A DNA stretch of 57,980 nt from an uncultured Elioraea sp. (GTDB taxonomy: Bacteria; Pseudomonadota; Alphaproteobacteria; Acetobacterales; Acetobacteraceae). How positions within the stretch are numbered: position 1 is the first letter of the stretch; the number at the start of each line of letters is the position of its first letter. Location: assembly GCA_938010425.1 (NCBI GenBank), contig CALLUO010000038.1, forward strand, positions 1 through 57,980, read 5' to 3'. Positions 48,000-56,712 of the stretch are shown one piece after another. The notes beneath the pieces are model-generated. The model did not search any database. It had not been told where the DNA came from and worked only from the letters and a program-made list of their open reading frames with translations. Made by a program: the position numbers and the translations under genes.

Positions 48000-48758
48000 T
48001 TGTTGCGGCTGCGCGGTGTGGCGAAACGGTTCACCGACGGCACGCTCGCCCTGAGCGGGGTTGATCTCGATGTCGGCCAAGGGGAGTTCCTCTCTCTGCT
48101 TGGTCCCTCCGGCTGCGGTAAATCCACTCTGCTGCGGATCCTGAGCGGGTTGATCGAACCGTCTGCCGGATCGCTCGATTGGCTGACGGCGGCGCAACAG
48201 ACGCGCGGGGCGGCGCAGCCAAAGCTCGGCTTCGTCTTCCAAGAGCCGACCCTGATGCCGTGGGCGACAGCGCTAGCCAACGTGGCACTTCCTTTGCGCC
48301 TTGCGGGAATGTCGCGCTCAGAACGAGAGGATCGCGCCGCCTCAGCCCTCGCCCGGGTTGGGCTGGCGGGTTTTGAGACGGCCTATCCGCGGGCACTATC
48401 GGGCGGAATGAAGATGCGGGTCTCGATCGCGCGCGCCCTCGTTACCTGCCCCGACATCCTGCTGATGGACGAGCCATTCGCAGCACTCGACGAGATCACA
48501 CGTTTCCGGCTCAACAACGACCTTCTCTCCATTTGGCAGGAGGCTCGCTTCACTGTGGTTTTCGTCACCCACTCTGTCTTCGAGAGCGTCTATCTGTCCG
48601 AACGCGTTGTCGTCATGGCTGCGCGTCCTGGGCGCGTTGTGCGGGAGATTGCGATCGAAATCCCCTATCCGCGCGATGAGACCTTCCGCACCTCGGCCGA
48701 GTATGCGTCCCTCTGCCGCACAGTCAGCCTCGGCCTCGGCGAGGCGATCGCCGCATGA
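48000..48758 (+). CDS. ABC transporter ATPase (nitrate/taurine/pyrimidine-type)
   Basis: 252 residues from TTG 48000. Walker A GPSGCGKST, signature LSGGMKMRVSIARAL, Walker B DILLMDEPFAALDE, then VVFVTHSVFESVYLSERVVV, the SsuB/TauB/ThiZ pattern. The start is odd: the in-frame sequence continues upstream with LSATTTPSAHPW..., beginning with a CTG at 47943 overlapping the binding-protein TGA as CTGA, where ATGA would be expected. No ATG or good GTG lies between. So the start is TTG 48000 or a CTG at 47943. The stop overlaps the permease start. Confidence 0.88.
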   Translation: MLRLRGVAKRFTDGTLALSGVDLDVGQGEFLSLLGPSGCGKSTLLRILSGLIEPSAGSLDWLTAAQQTRGAAQPKLGFVFQEPTLMPWATALANVALPLRLAGMSRSEREDRAASALARVGLAGFETAYPRALSGGMKMRVSIARALVTCPDILLMDEPFAALDEITRFRLNNDLLSIWQEARFTVVFVTHSVFESVYLSERVVVMAARPGRVVREIAIEIPYPRDETFRTSAEYASLCRTVSLGLGEAIAA

Positions 48759-49618
48759 GCGAGACGATCGCGCTGCCGCGGCTGGAAGAGGACGTGCAAC
48801 CGCGCCTGGCGGTGCGGCGCGTGTTGGGTGTGGCGCGCGATGCCTGGCCGCGCATCCTGATGCCGTTGATCATCGGGATCGCCTCGCTCGGGGCTTGGGA
48901 AATCGCGGTGGTGGTGAACGACGTGCCGCCCTGGATCGTGCCCGCGCCGTCCGTGATCTTGGCCACGCTGCTGCGCGATTGGCACACGCTGTCTGTTTCG
49001 CTGTGGATCACACTGCAGATTACCTTCGCTGCGCTTGCCGTCGCCGCCGGGCTTGGCCTCCTGCTCGCCATCCTGTTCGCGCAATCGAAATGGATCGAGC
49101 TCAGCCTGTTTCCCTACGCGGTTATACTGCAAGTCACGCCGATCGTCGCCATCGCGCCCTTGATCATCATCTGGGTGAACAATGTTAAGCTCGCCCTCCT
49201 CATCTGCGCCTGGATCGTCGCCTTCTTCCCGATCCTTTCCAACACCACGCTCGGGCTAAACTCAGCCGATCACAATCTGCGCGACCTGTTCCGTCTCTAT
49301 CGCGCCTCGCGGGTGCAGGAGCTGTTCTTGCTCCGCCTCCCGGCAGCGCTGCCACTGTTCCTCGCAGGGCTTCGCATCTCGGGCGGGCTGGCCTTGATCG
49401 GAGCCATCGTTGCCGAGTTCGTCGCCGGAACTGGCGGGCAGGCCTCGGGCCTGGCTTATCGCATCCTCGAGTCCGGCTACCAGTTGCAGATCCCGCGCAT
49501 GTTTGCCGCCCTCTTCCTCATCTGCGTCACGGGGATCGTGATCTTTCTTGTCCTCGGCCTCATTCAACACCTGCTGCTTCGGCACTGGCACGAAAGCGCC
49601 ATTCGCCGCGAAGGCTGA
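48755..49618 (+). CDS. ABC transporter permease (SsuC/TauC/ThiX type)
   Basis: 287 residues with six membrane segments. The cytoplasmic EAA-type loop reads LFRLYRASRVQELFLLRLPAALPLFLAGLRISG (three pieces of the family pattern), and PWIVPAPSVILATLLRDW is the typical early segment. ATG 48755 overlaps the ATPase stop by four bases. It forms a simple binding protein-ATPase-permease importer. Confidence 0.93.
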   Translation: MSETIALPRLEEDVQPRLAVRRVLGVARDAWPRILMPLIIGIASLGAWEIAVVVNDVPPWIVPAPSVILATLLRDWHTLSVSLWITLQITFAALAVAAGLGLLLAILFAQSKWIELSLFPYAVILQVTPIVAIAPLIIIWVNNVKLALLICAWIVAFFPILSNTTLGLNSADHNLRDLFRLYRASRVQELFLLRLPAALPLFLAGLRISGGLALIGAIVAEFVAGTGGQASGLAYRILESGYQLQIPRMFAALFLICVTGIVIFLVLGLIQHLLLRHWHESAIRREG

Positions 49619-49624
49619 CCCGCG

Positions 49625-50929
49625 ATGACCTGGTGTGCCTTGCCAGAAACCGGGGCCTACTGGCTGCGCGACGTGCGCGTGCCTGGCGACCCGCCGGAAA
49701 CGCTGATCCGCGCTGACATCCGCATCGAGGCGGGCCGCATCGCCGCGATCGAACCGCCCGGGACCGCAGCGGATGGACCTTCCGCCGATGGCGGGATGGT
49801 ACTGCCGTGCTTCGTCGATGTGCACACGCATCTCGACAAGGGCCACATCTGGCCGCGCTGCCCGAACCCCGACGGCACCTTCCTGGGTGCACTCAGGGCG
49901 GTGTCGAACGATCGCGCGGCGAATTGGTCGGAAGAGGATACGCGCGCGCGCTTCGAGTTCGGCCTGCGCTGCGCCTATGCCCACGGTACCGCAGCGATCC
50001 GCACACATCTCGACACCTACCTGCCGCACGGCCGCAGCACCTGGCGGGTGTTCGCTGAGCTGCGCGATGCCTGGGCGGGCAGGATCGACCTTCAGGCCTC
50101 CGCTATCTGTCCGATCGACCGCCTCGCCGGTGAGGAGGGTGTGGCGCTCGCCGACCTTGTCGCCGACCACGGCGGCGTGCTTGGCTTCGTCACCCGCTTC
50201 ACCGGCCAGGGCCACGACGCGATCCCGCCCGAATTCCAGGATCTGCTCGATCGCGCCTTCCAGCTGGCCGAGGAGCGCGGGCTCGATCTCGACTTGCACG
50301 TCGACGAAGGGGCCGAGACAGCCGCCGCCACCTTGCCAATCATCGCGCGCACAGCGATCCGGCGCGGCTTCCGGGGCAGGATCCAAGTGGGGCACATCTG
50401 CTCGCTTAGCCTGCAGCCCGATGCGGTGATCGAGGAGACCATTCGCCTCGTGCGCGATGCCGGCATCGCGGTGGTATCCTTGCCGATGTGCAACATGTAC
50501 CTGCAGGACCGCGTGCCTGGTCGCACCCCGCGCTGGCGAGGAGTCACGCTGCTGCACGAGCTTGCTGCGGCCGGCGTGCCGGTTTCGGTCGCCTCAGACA
50601 ACTGCCGCGATCCGTTTTATGCCTATGGCGATCACGACATGGTGGAGGTGTTCCAGTCCGCCGTACGAATCGCTCAGCTCGACACCCCACTTGGACGGTG
50701 GCCCGAGGCGGTGGCGCGCACACCGGCCACGGTTATGGGGCTTGCTGAGCGCGGTGCGCTTCGCCCGAGCGCGCCGGCTGATCTCGTGCTGTTCCGCGCC
50801 CGCTTCTGGCACGAACTCCTCGCCCGCCGCCAGGCCGACCGAATCGTCGTCCGGGCCGGGCGAAGCATCGACACCACTTTGCCAGATTATCGCGAACTCG
50901 ATGCGCTCGTCGGCCTCACCAACGGCTGA
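49625..50929 (+). CDS. Cytosine-deaminase-like amidohydrolase
   Basis: 434 residues, CodA branch of the amidohydrolase superfamily. Metal motif HTHLDK (67-72), DLDLHVDEGAE in the middle with His, VGHICSLS, and SDNCRDPFYAYGDHDM, where the catalytic Asp lies and the pattern matches cytosine deaminase (DDVFDPWYPLG...). Deaminates cytosine or a related pyrimidine or aminoheterocycle. Seven bases after the permease. Paired with the THI5-like importer it points to uptake followed by hydrolytic deamination. The substrate is inferred. Its end overlaps the convergent pseudogene by 14 bases. Confidence 0.88.
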   Translation: MTWCALPETGAYWLRDVRVPGDPPETLIRADIRIEAGRIAAIEPPGTAADGPSADGGMVLPCFVDVHTHLDKGHIWPRCPNPDGTFLGALRAVSNDRAANWSEEDTRARFEFGLRCAYAHGTAAIRTHLDTYLPHGRSTWRVFAELRDAWAGRIDLQASAICPIDRLAGEEGVALADLVADHGGVLGFVTRFTGQGHDAIPPEFQDLLDRAFQLAEERGLDLDLHVDEGAETAAATLPIIARTAIRRGFRGRIQVGHICSLSLQPDAVIEETIRLVRDAGIAVVSLPMCNMYLQDRVPGRTPRWRGVTLLHELAAAGVPVSVASDNCRDPFYAYGDHDMVEVFQSAVRIAQLDTPLGRWPEAVARTPATVMGLAERGALRPSAPADLVLFRARFWHELLARRQADRIVVRAGRSIDTTLPDYRELDALVGLTNG

Positions 50930-51498
50930 AATGCGCCGCCACACGGTTTTGAAACGCCTCGCACTCAGCGTGCGTGCGCTGATCCATGCGCGTCAGCGAC
51001 AGCCAATCCAGCGTGTAGCCCCGCGCGCAGAGGCTTCGTATGCCGCGCCCGATCAGCTTGCGGTCGGGCTTTCCAAGGGCGAACAGCAGCCAGAGCGGGC
51101 TGCCATAGGTCGTCACCACCGCAAGCCGGCGAGTGTTGGAAAGGCCGGGCGCTAATAGCGCCAGGGCCAAGGGTGAACGCGACACCCGGCACCCACACGC
51201 GGTCGAACTAACCCTTCAGCATCGCAGGCTTGCCGTACCATCAGGTGAGGTGGACGAGCACGAGCGCCTATGCCGCGCGCAGACGCGCGATATGATCCTC
51301 GATGCCGCCGAGGTTGTCGCCTTCCATGTGGTAACGGCCGCGCTCCTCGGCGGAAAGCACGGGATTGAACCCCTCGGCATAGAGATCGAGCAGATCCACG
51401 GCGTGGCCCCAACTCTGCAGACTGCTCACCACAGCGTCGCGCAAGCCGGCGCAGAAACTGTCCACGCGCGGATGACAGGAGACGATTAGAACGCGCAT
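50916..51498 (-). pseudogene. Broken NAD(P)H oxidoreductase (MdaB/KefF flavodoxin fold)
   Basis: NQO1-type flavoprotein. Start MRVLIVSCHPRVDSFCAGLRD at 51498, then GHAVDLLDLYAEGFNPVLS. In-frame stops interrupt RLRAA-stop-ALVLVHLT-stop-WYGKPAMLKG-stop-FDRVWVPGVAFTLG (near 51275-51190). At two of these the family has Trp (TWWYGMPA, GWFDRV). A frameshift near 51165 precedes the intact-looking end VVTTYGSPLWLLFALGKPDR to FSRW at 50916. Trp codons TGG to TGA or TAG need one G-to-A change each. A related fragment lies just to the right on the other strand. Confidence 0.88.
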
Positions 51499-51542
51499 CG
51501 TTCCTTCCGCAAAACCAACCCTGCGGCGGAGATGCAGCGATA

Positions 51543-52040
51543 ATGCCAGCCCCCGCGATCGCCAAGAGCCACGACGCATACCGCGCCTTCAAGATCACGC
51601 CCCAGGACACCAACTGGTTCATTCCCCTCTTCGATCCGGTAGCGGATGGCGTGTCCTTCACCTGAGTGGTGCGAGCTGCCGAGGCGCTCGTTCTGGGCTT
51701 TCCCGTCTGGTGCTTCAAAGTCTCAGCCATCCTGAAGGGTTGGTTCGATCGACTGATCCTGCCCGGGGTGGCGTTCGAACTCGAGGGCGGGAAGGTGAGG
51801 CCCACCTTGCGCCACATCAGGGCTGTTGCCGGCATCGCCACCTAAGGGCGTACGCGCTCCATCGCGTCGTGGATCGGGGATCCACCGCGGCGAATCCTGA
51901 CCCGCTCCTTGTGCTGCTTCGTCCACCCCGGCGCGCCGATCATCTATCTCGCCCAGGACCAAATGAATGTCTCGACAGAGGCCAAGCGGGTGCGCTTCAT
52001 GGCGCGGGTCGAATGGGTCATGCGAAGGTTTGGGACATGA
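51543..52040 (+). pseudogene. Deletion chimera: cupin N-terminus joined to an NAD(P)H oxidoreductase C-terminus
   Basis: MPAPAIAKSHDAYRAFKITP and NWFIPLFDPVADGVSFT (51543-51662) look like the first 40 residues of a single-domain cupin. After a TGA at 51663-51665 the frame reads VV and then RAAEALVLGFPVWCFKVSAI and LKGWFDRLILPGVAFELEGG, the middle of an MdaB-type oxidoreductase, followed by a TAA at 51843-51845 where Tyr is expected, and FVHPGAPIIYLAQDQMNVST to the stop at 52040. So two unrelated genes were joined by a deletion near 51665 and then decayed. The stop overlaps the next small gene. Confidence 0.65.
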
Positions 52041-52225
52041 CGAGGTCTAAACCAACGCTCAGCGACGGCGGCTTAGCAGAGGCTGAAGCCCGCCGTGCCC
52101 GCGAGGCGGCCGCCCTGCGCGAAAACCTGCGCAAACGCAAGGCTCAAGCGCGCGCGAGGCAGAAAGAGCGCCCCTTCCCCGCTGCAGAGCCGCCGCGACG
52201 CGGCGACGAACCAGCCGAGGCTTGA
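52037..52225 (+). CDS. Small charged protein upstream of dcd
   Basis: 62 residues, very rich in Ala, Arg, Glu and Lys. The core (EAEARRAREAAALRENLRKR) is a strongly predicted single helix, and the rest is a Pro-rich tail. I recall similar short AlaArg-helix proteins beside dcd/murA in related bacteria but cannot give a family name. ATG 52037 overlaps the upstream stop (ATGA) and dcd follows after 54 bases. Function unknown. It keeps an intact frame next to a pseudogene, which supports a real gene. Confidence 0.6.
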   Translation: MTRSKPTLSDGGLAEAEARRAREAAALRENLRKRKAQARARQKERPFPAAEPPRRGDEPAEA

Positions 52226-52279
52226 CTCCCAAATCCCGGCGTGGCCGGTGCCACCGCCGCTTGCGCAGGAGCCTTGCCC

Positions 52280-52834
52280 ATGCCTTTGATGCCCGACACC
52301 TGGATCCGCACCATGGCGCTCGAACACGGCATGATCGAGCCCTTTGTTGAAAAGCAGACGCGCGACGGGGTGATTTCCTACGGCCTCTCCTCCTACGGGT
52401 ACGACGCACGGGTGGGCCACGCGTTCAAAATCTTCACCAATGTCGATGCGGCGGTGGTCGACCCGAAGGCCTTCAACCCGGCCTCCTTCGTCGACCGCAC
52501 CACGGATGTTTGCATTATCCCGCCCAATTCCTTCGCGCTTGCACACACCGTCGAGTATTTCCGGATCCCGCGCGAAGTCCTTGTCATTTGTCTTGGCAAG
52601 TCGACCTATGCGCGCTGTGGAATCATTGTGAACGTAACACCCCTGGAACCGGAATGGGAAGGGCAGGTGACGATCGAGATCAGCAACACCACGCCCTTGC
52701 CTGCCCGCATCTACGCTGGCGAGGGTATCTGCCAGTTCCTGTTCCTCAAGGGCGAGTCGCTGTGCGAAACCTCGTATGCCGATCGGGCAGGGAAATACAT
52801 GCGCCAGCGCGGCGTGGCCCTGCCGCGGCTGTGA
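52280..52834 (+). CDS. dcd: dCTP deaminase
   Basis: Converts dCTP to dUTP in thymidylate synthesis; 184 residues. Landmarks: [36 protein letters not shown], and [27 protein letters not shown] with the catalytic Glu in pieces. Ends [22 protein letters not shown] lies about nine bases before ATG 52280, and family N-terminus [10 protein letters not shown] supports the start. It heads dcd-murA. Confidence 0.96.
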   Translation: MPLMPDTWIRTMALEHGMIEPFVEKQTRDGVISYGLSSYGYDARVGHAFKIFTNVDAAVVDPKAFNPASFVDRTTDVCIIPPNSFALAHTVEYFRIPREVLVICLGKSTYARCGIIVNVTPLEPEWEGQVTIEISNTTPLPARIYAGEGICQFLFLKGESLCETSYADRAGKYMRQRGVALPRL

Positions 52835-52882
52835 GGCAACAGCGCACGCAGAAGGCAAAACCGAGGAGGGCGACACGGCGCG

Positions 52883-54145
<1,263 letters not shown>

Positions 54146-54715
54146 ACGCGCCATTCCGCGACGCGACCCGGGCAGCCGGGAATGCCGCGGCTGATCGCAT
54201 GAGACCGCGACCTTAGGGTGATGTCTTGCACGGCCACGCCCTTTGCCGCCCAGTCTTCGACCACATCTCCCGCACTGCGGGCGATCAGCCTCGGGGCGCT
54301 CTCTCCTCTCGGACGCGACGGAAACGGTCATCGCCCTCCGCGCCCACGCGGCCGCCGTGTTCCTCCCTCAGCTGGCCAAAGGTCTGCGACCTCCTCAGGA
54401 GCTTGATCTGTAGGACAAGTTTCCCGCCGGCCTCGGCTCAGGTCGCCTCGGCTGAAACGCAGCCGGCGTGCCGTGGCTTGCCGTGGCTTCATGTCCTGGT
54501 CGCGTTCCTGATGGGCTGAGCGGGACTGTTGGAGGCGTGCGCGGCAGCATCCGACCGCGCCGACCTCGCTCACCGCTCAATCAGCCGGGTGGCGGTGGCC
54601 ACCCCTCCGCACCGCTCCCTGGTCACGGCATGAGCCGACACCATCGCCACATGCAACGCGCTGTCGCGCTGCCAGGGCTGGCCGCCCGCCCGGCGCCAAT
54701 GCTACCCTGAGAAGT
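54146..54715 (+). other. Intergenic stretch between murA and hisG, perhaps a decayed gene
   Basis: 570 bases with no frame I can name. Plus-strand pieces such as ATETVIALRAHAAAVFLPQL (about 54317-54376) look protein-like but are broken by stops. It could be the remains of a short gene. The hisG promoter should lie in its right-hand part. Confidence 0.35.
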
Positions 54716-55414
54716 GTGAATCTGCCTCTGCCCTCCGCCTCCCTGGGTTGCGCTGCTCCGCGCAATGAGACCATCGTGCTCGCCTTGCCGAAGGGGCGAA
54801 TCCTGTCCGACCTCGCCCCTCTCTTGGCTCGCGCAGGCGTTGAACCGGCGCCCGACTACCTCGATGAGGGAAGTCGCCGCCTGCGTTTTCCGACCAACAA
54901 CCCAGCTCTCGACGTCGTTCGTGTCCGCCCTTTCGATGTCGCCACCTTCGTTGCTTTCGGCGCGGCAGCCATCGGTGTGGTGGGCTCGGACGTGCTGATG
55001 GAGTTCGACTACCCGGAACTCTATGCCCCCCTTGATCTTGGTATCGCGCGCTGTCGCCTCTCTATTGCTGCCCCGCGCGATGGTGTGATTGACGACCCAT
55101 CGCGCTGGAGCCATGTCCGGATCGCCAGCAAATATCCGAACATTGCGCGCAGGCACTTCGCAGCCCGCGGTGTGCAGGCTGAAGTGATCGAGCTATCCGG
55201 CGCGATGGAGCTCGCCCCCTCGCTCGGGCTCTCACGCCTGATCCTCGATCTCGTTCAGACCGGTTCCACCTTGCGGGCGAACGGCCTCGTCGAGATCGAG
55301 CATGTCGCCGACGTTTCGGCCCGCCTGATCGTCAACCGCACTGCTCTAAAGACGAGGCCGGAGGTGATCGGTGCGTGGATCGCGCGCTTCCGCGCCGCAC
55401 TCGCCTGTCGATGA
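54716..55414 (+). CDS. hisG: ATP phosphoribosyltransferase, short (HisZ-dependent) form
   Basis: First step of histidine synthesis, 232 residues; the absence of the C-terminal regulatory domain marks the short form, which by family knowledge needs the HisZ subunit, not seen in this window. Landmarks: IVLALPKGRILSDLAPLLARAG, VVGSDVLMEFD and the PRPP loop DLVQTGSTLRANGL. GTG 54716 is used (no ATG in the right place). The stop overlaps the hisD start by four bases. Confidence 0.95.
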   Translation: MNLPLPSASLGCAAPRNETIVLALPKGRILSDLAPLLARAGVEPAPDYLDEGSRRLRFPTNNPALDVVRVRPFDVATFVAFGAAAIGVVGSDVLMEFDYPELYAPLDLGIARCRLSIAAPRDGVIDDPSRWSHVRIASKYPNIARRHFAARGVQAEVIELSGAMELAPSLGLSRLILDLVQTGSTLRANGLVEIEHVADVSARLIVNRTALKTRPEVIGAWIARFRAALACR

Positions 55415-56712
55415 GCAACAGCGGCCCCCGACGCTTAGCGACGGTGGACCCGAGCTTCGAGTCTGCCTTTGCCGCCCTGCTCGCGGACCGTGACGAGCCG
55501 GTGCCCGGGGTTGCGGAAGCGGTGCGCGCCATCATCGCTGCTGTGCGAACGGAGGGCGATGCGGCACTCATCCGCTACACACAGCAATTCGATCGCGTCT
55601 CGCTCACGCCCGACCGCCTTGCGATGAGCGAGGTCGAGATCGCAGAGGGCGTCGCCGCCGTACCGGCGGAGCTCGCCGCCGCAATCGACCTCGCCGCCAG
55701 CCGCATCGAGGCCTTCCATCGCGCCCAGATGCCGTCCGATCTCGCCACCCGCGACGAGGCCGGCGTGCATCTGGGGATGCGCTGGCGTCCGCTTGACTGC
55801 GTCGGGCTGTACGTTCCGGGCGGCAAGGCGGCCTATCCATCGTCCGTTCTGATGAATGCGATCCCAGCACGCGTTGCCGGGGTGAAGCGAATCGCGATGT
55901 GTGTGCCCTGCCCGGACGGCGCGGTGAACGCTGCCGTCATCGCCGCCGCGCAGCGGGCCGGTGTGCGCGAGATTTACCGAGTCGGTGGAGCGCAGGCGAT
56001 CGCTGCGCTTGCTTACGGTACAGAAACGATCGCTCCGGTTGATCGCATCGTCGGACCGGGGAATGCCTACGTGGCGGAGGCGAAACGGCAGGTGTTCGGC
56101 GCGGTGGGTATCGACTCCATCGCCGGCCCCTCGGAAGTGCTCGTCATCGCGGACGCGACCGCGCGCCCCGATTGGGTGGCGATCGATCTGCTTGCGCAAG
56201 CCGAGCATGACGAGGCCGCGCAGGCCGTGCTGGTCACGCCCGATGCCGGTTTGGCCGAAGCCGTTGCCGTCGCGGTCGAGCGCTTGCTCGCGGACCTGCC
56301 GCGCGGAACCATCGCGCGCGCCTCGTGGGAGAGTCATGGCGCGATCATCCTCACACGCGACCTCAATGAAGCGGCGGAGATCGCCAATCGTCTCGCGCCC
56401 GAACACCTTGAACTCGCGGTCGCCGACCCCGCCGCCCTGTTCGCTAAGATCCGCCACGCTGGTGCGGCCTTCCTCGGCGCCTACGCTCCTGAGGCGATTG
56501 GCGACTACGTCGCTGGGCCCAACCACGTCCTGCCCACCGCGCGGACTGCCCGTTTCGCCTCGGGGCTTTCGGTGTTCGACTTTCTGAAGCGCACGACCTG
56601 GATCGCGGCAGACCGTTCCGCTCTCGGCGCGATCGGGCCGGCTGCCATGCGCCTAGCCGAAGCAGAGGGCCTGGACGCGCACGCCCGCTCCATCGCGTTG
56701 CGCCTCGGTTAG
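55411..56712 (+). CDS. hisD: Histidinol dehydrogenase
   Basis: Last two oxidations of histidine synthesis; zinc and NAD enzyme, 433 residues. Landmarks: DCVGLYVPGGKAAYPSSVLM, YRVGGAQAIAALAYGTETI, DRIVGPGNAYVAEAKRQVFG, AEHDEAAQAVLVT, RLAPEHLELAV and GPNHVLPTARTARFASGLSV, covering zinc and substrate ligands. ATG 55411 overlaps hisG. The TAG stop overlaps the TAA of the convergent TctA gene (TTAG at 56709-56712). Confidence 0.97.
   Translation: MSNSGPRRLATVDPSFESAFAALLADRDEPVPGVAEAVRAIIAAVRTEGDAALIRYTQQFDRVSLTPDRLAMSEVEIAEGVAAVPAELAAAIDLAASRIEAFHRAQMPSDLATRDEAGVHLGMRWRPLDCVGLYVPGGKAAYPSSVLMNAIPARVAGVKRIAMCVPCPDGAVNAAVIAAAQRAGVREIYRVGGAQAIAALAYGTETIAPVDRIVGPGNAYVAEAKRQVFGAVGIDSIAGPSEVLVIADATARPDWVAIDLLAQAEHDEAAQAVLVTPDAGLAEAVAVAVERLLADLPRGTIARASWESHGAIILTRDLNEAAEIANRLAPEHLELAVADPAALFAKIRHAGAAFLGAYAPEAIGDYVAGPNHVLPTARTARFASGLSVFDFLKRTTWIAADRSALGAIGPAAMRLAEAEGLDAHARSIALRLG

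Noticed and set aside
49262-50557. 431-codon minus frame opposite the permease and cytosine-deaminase-like genes
   Set aside because: Crosses two genes with strong family motifs on the plus strand; shadow frame.
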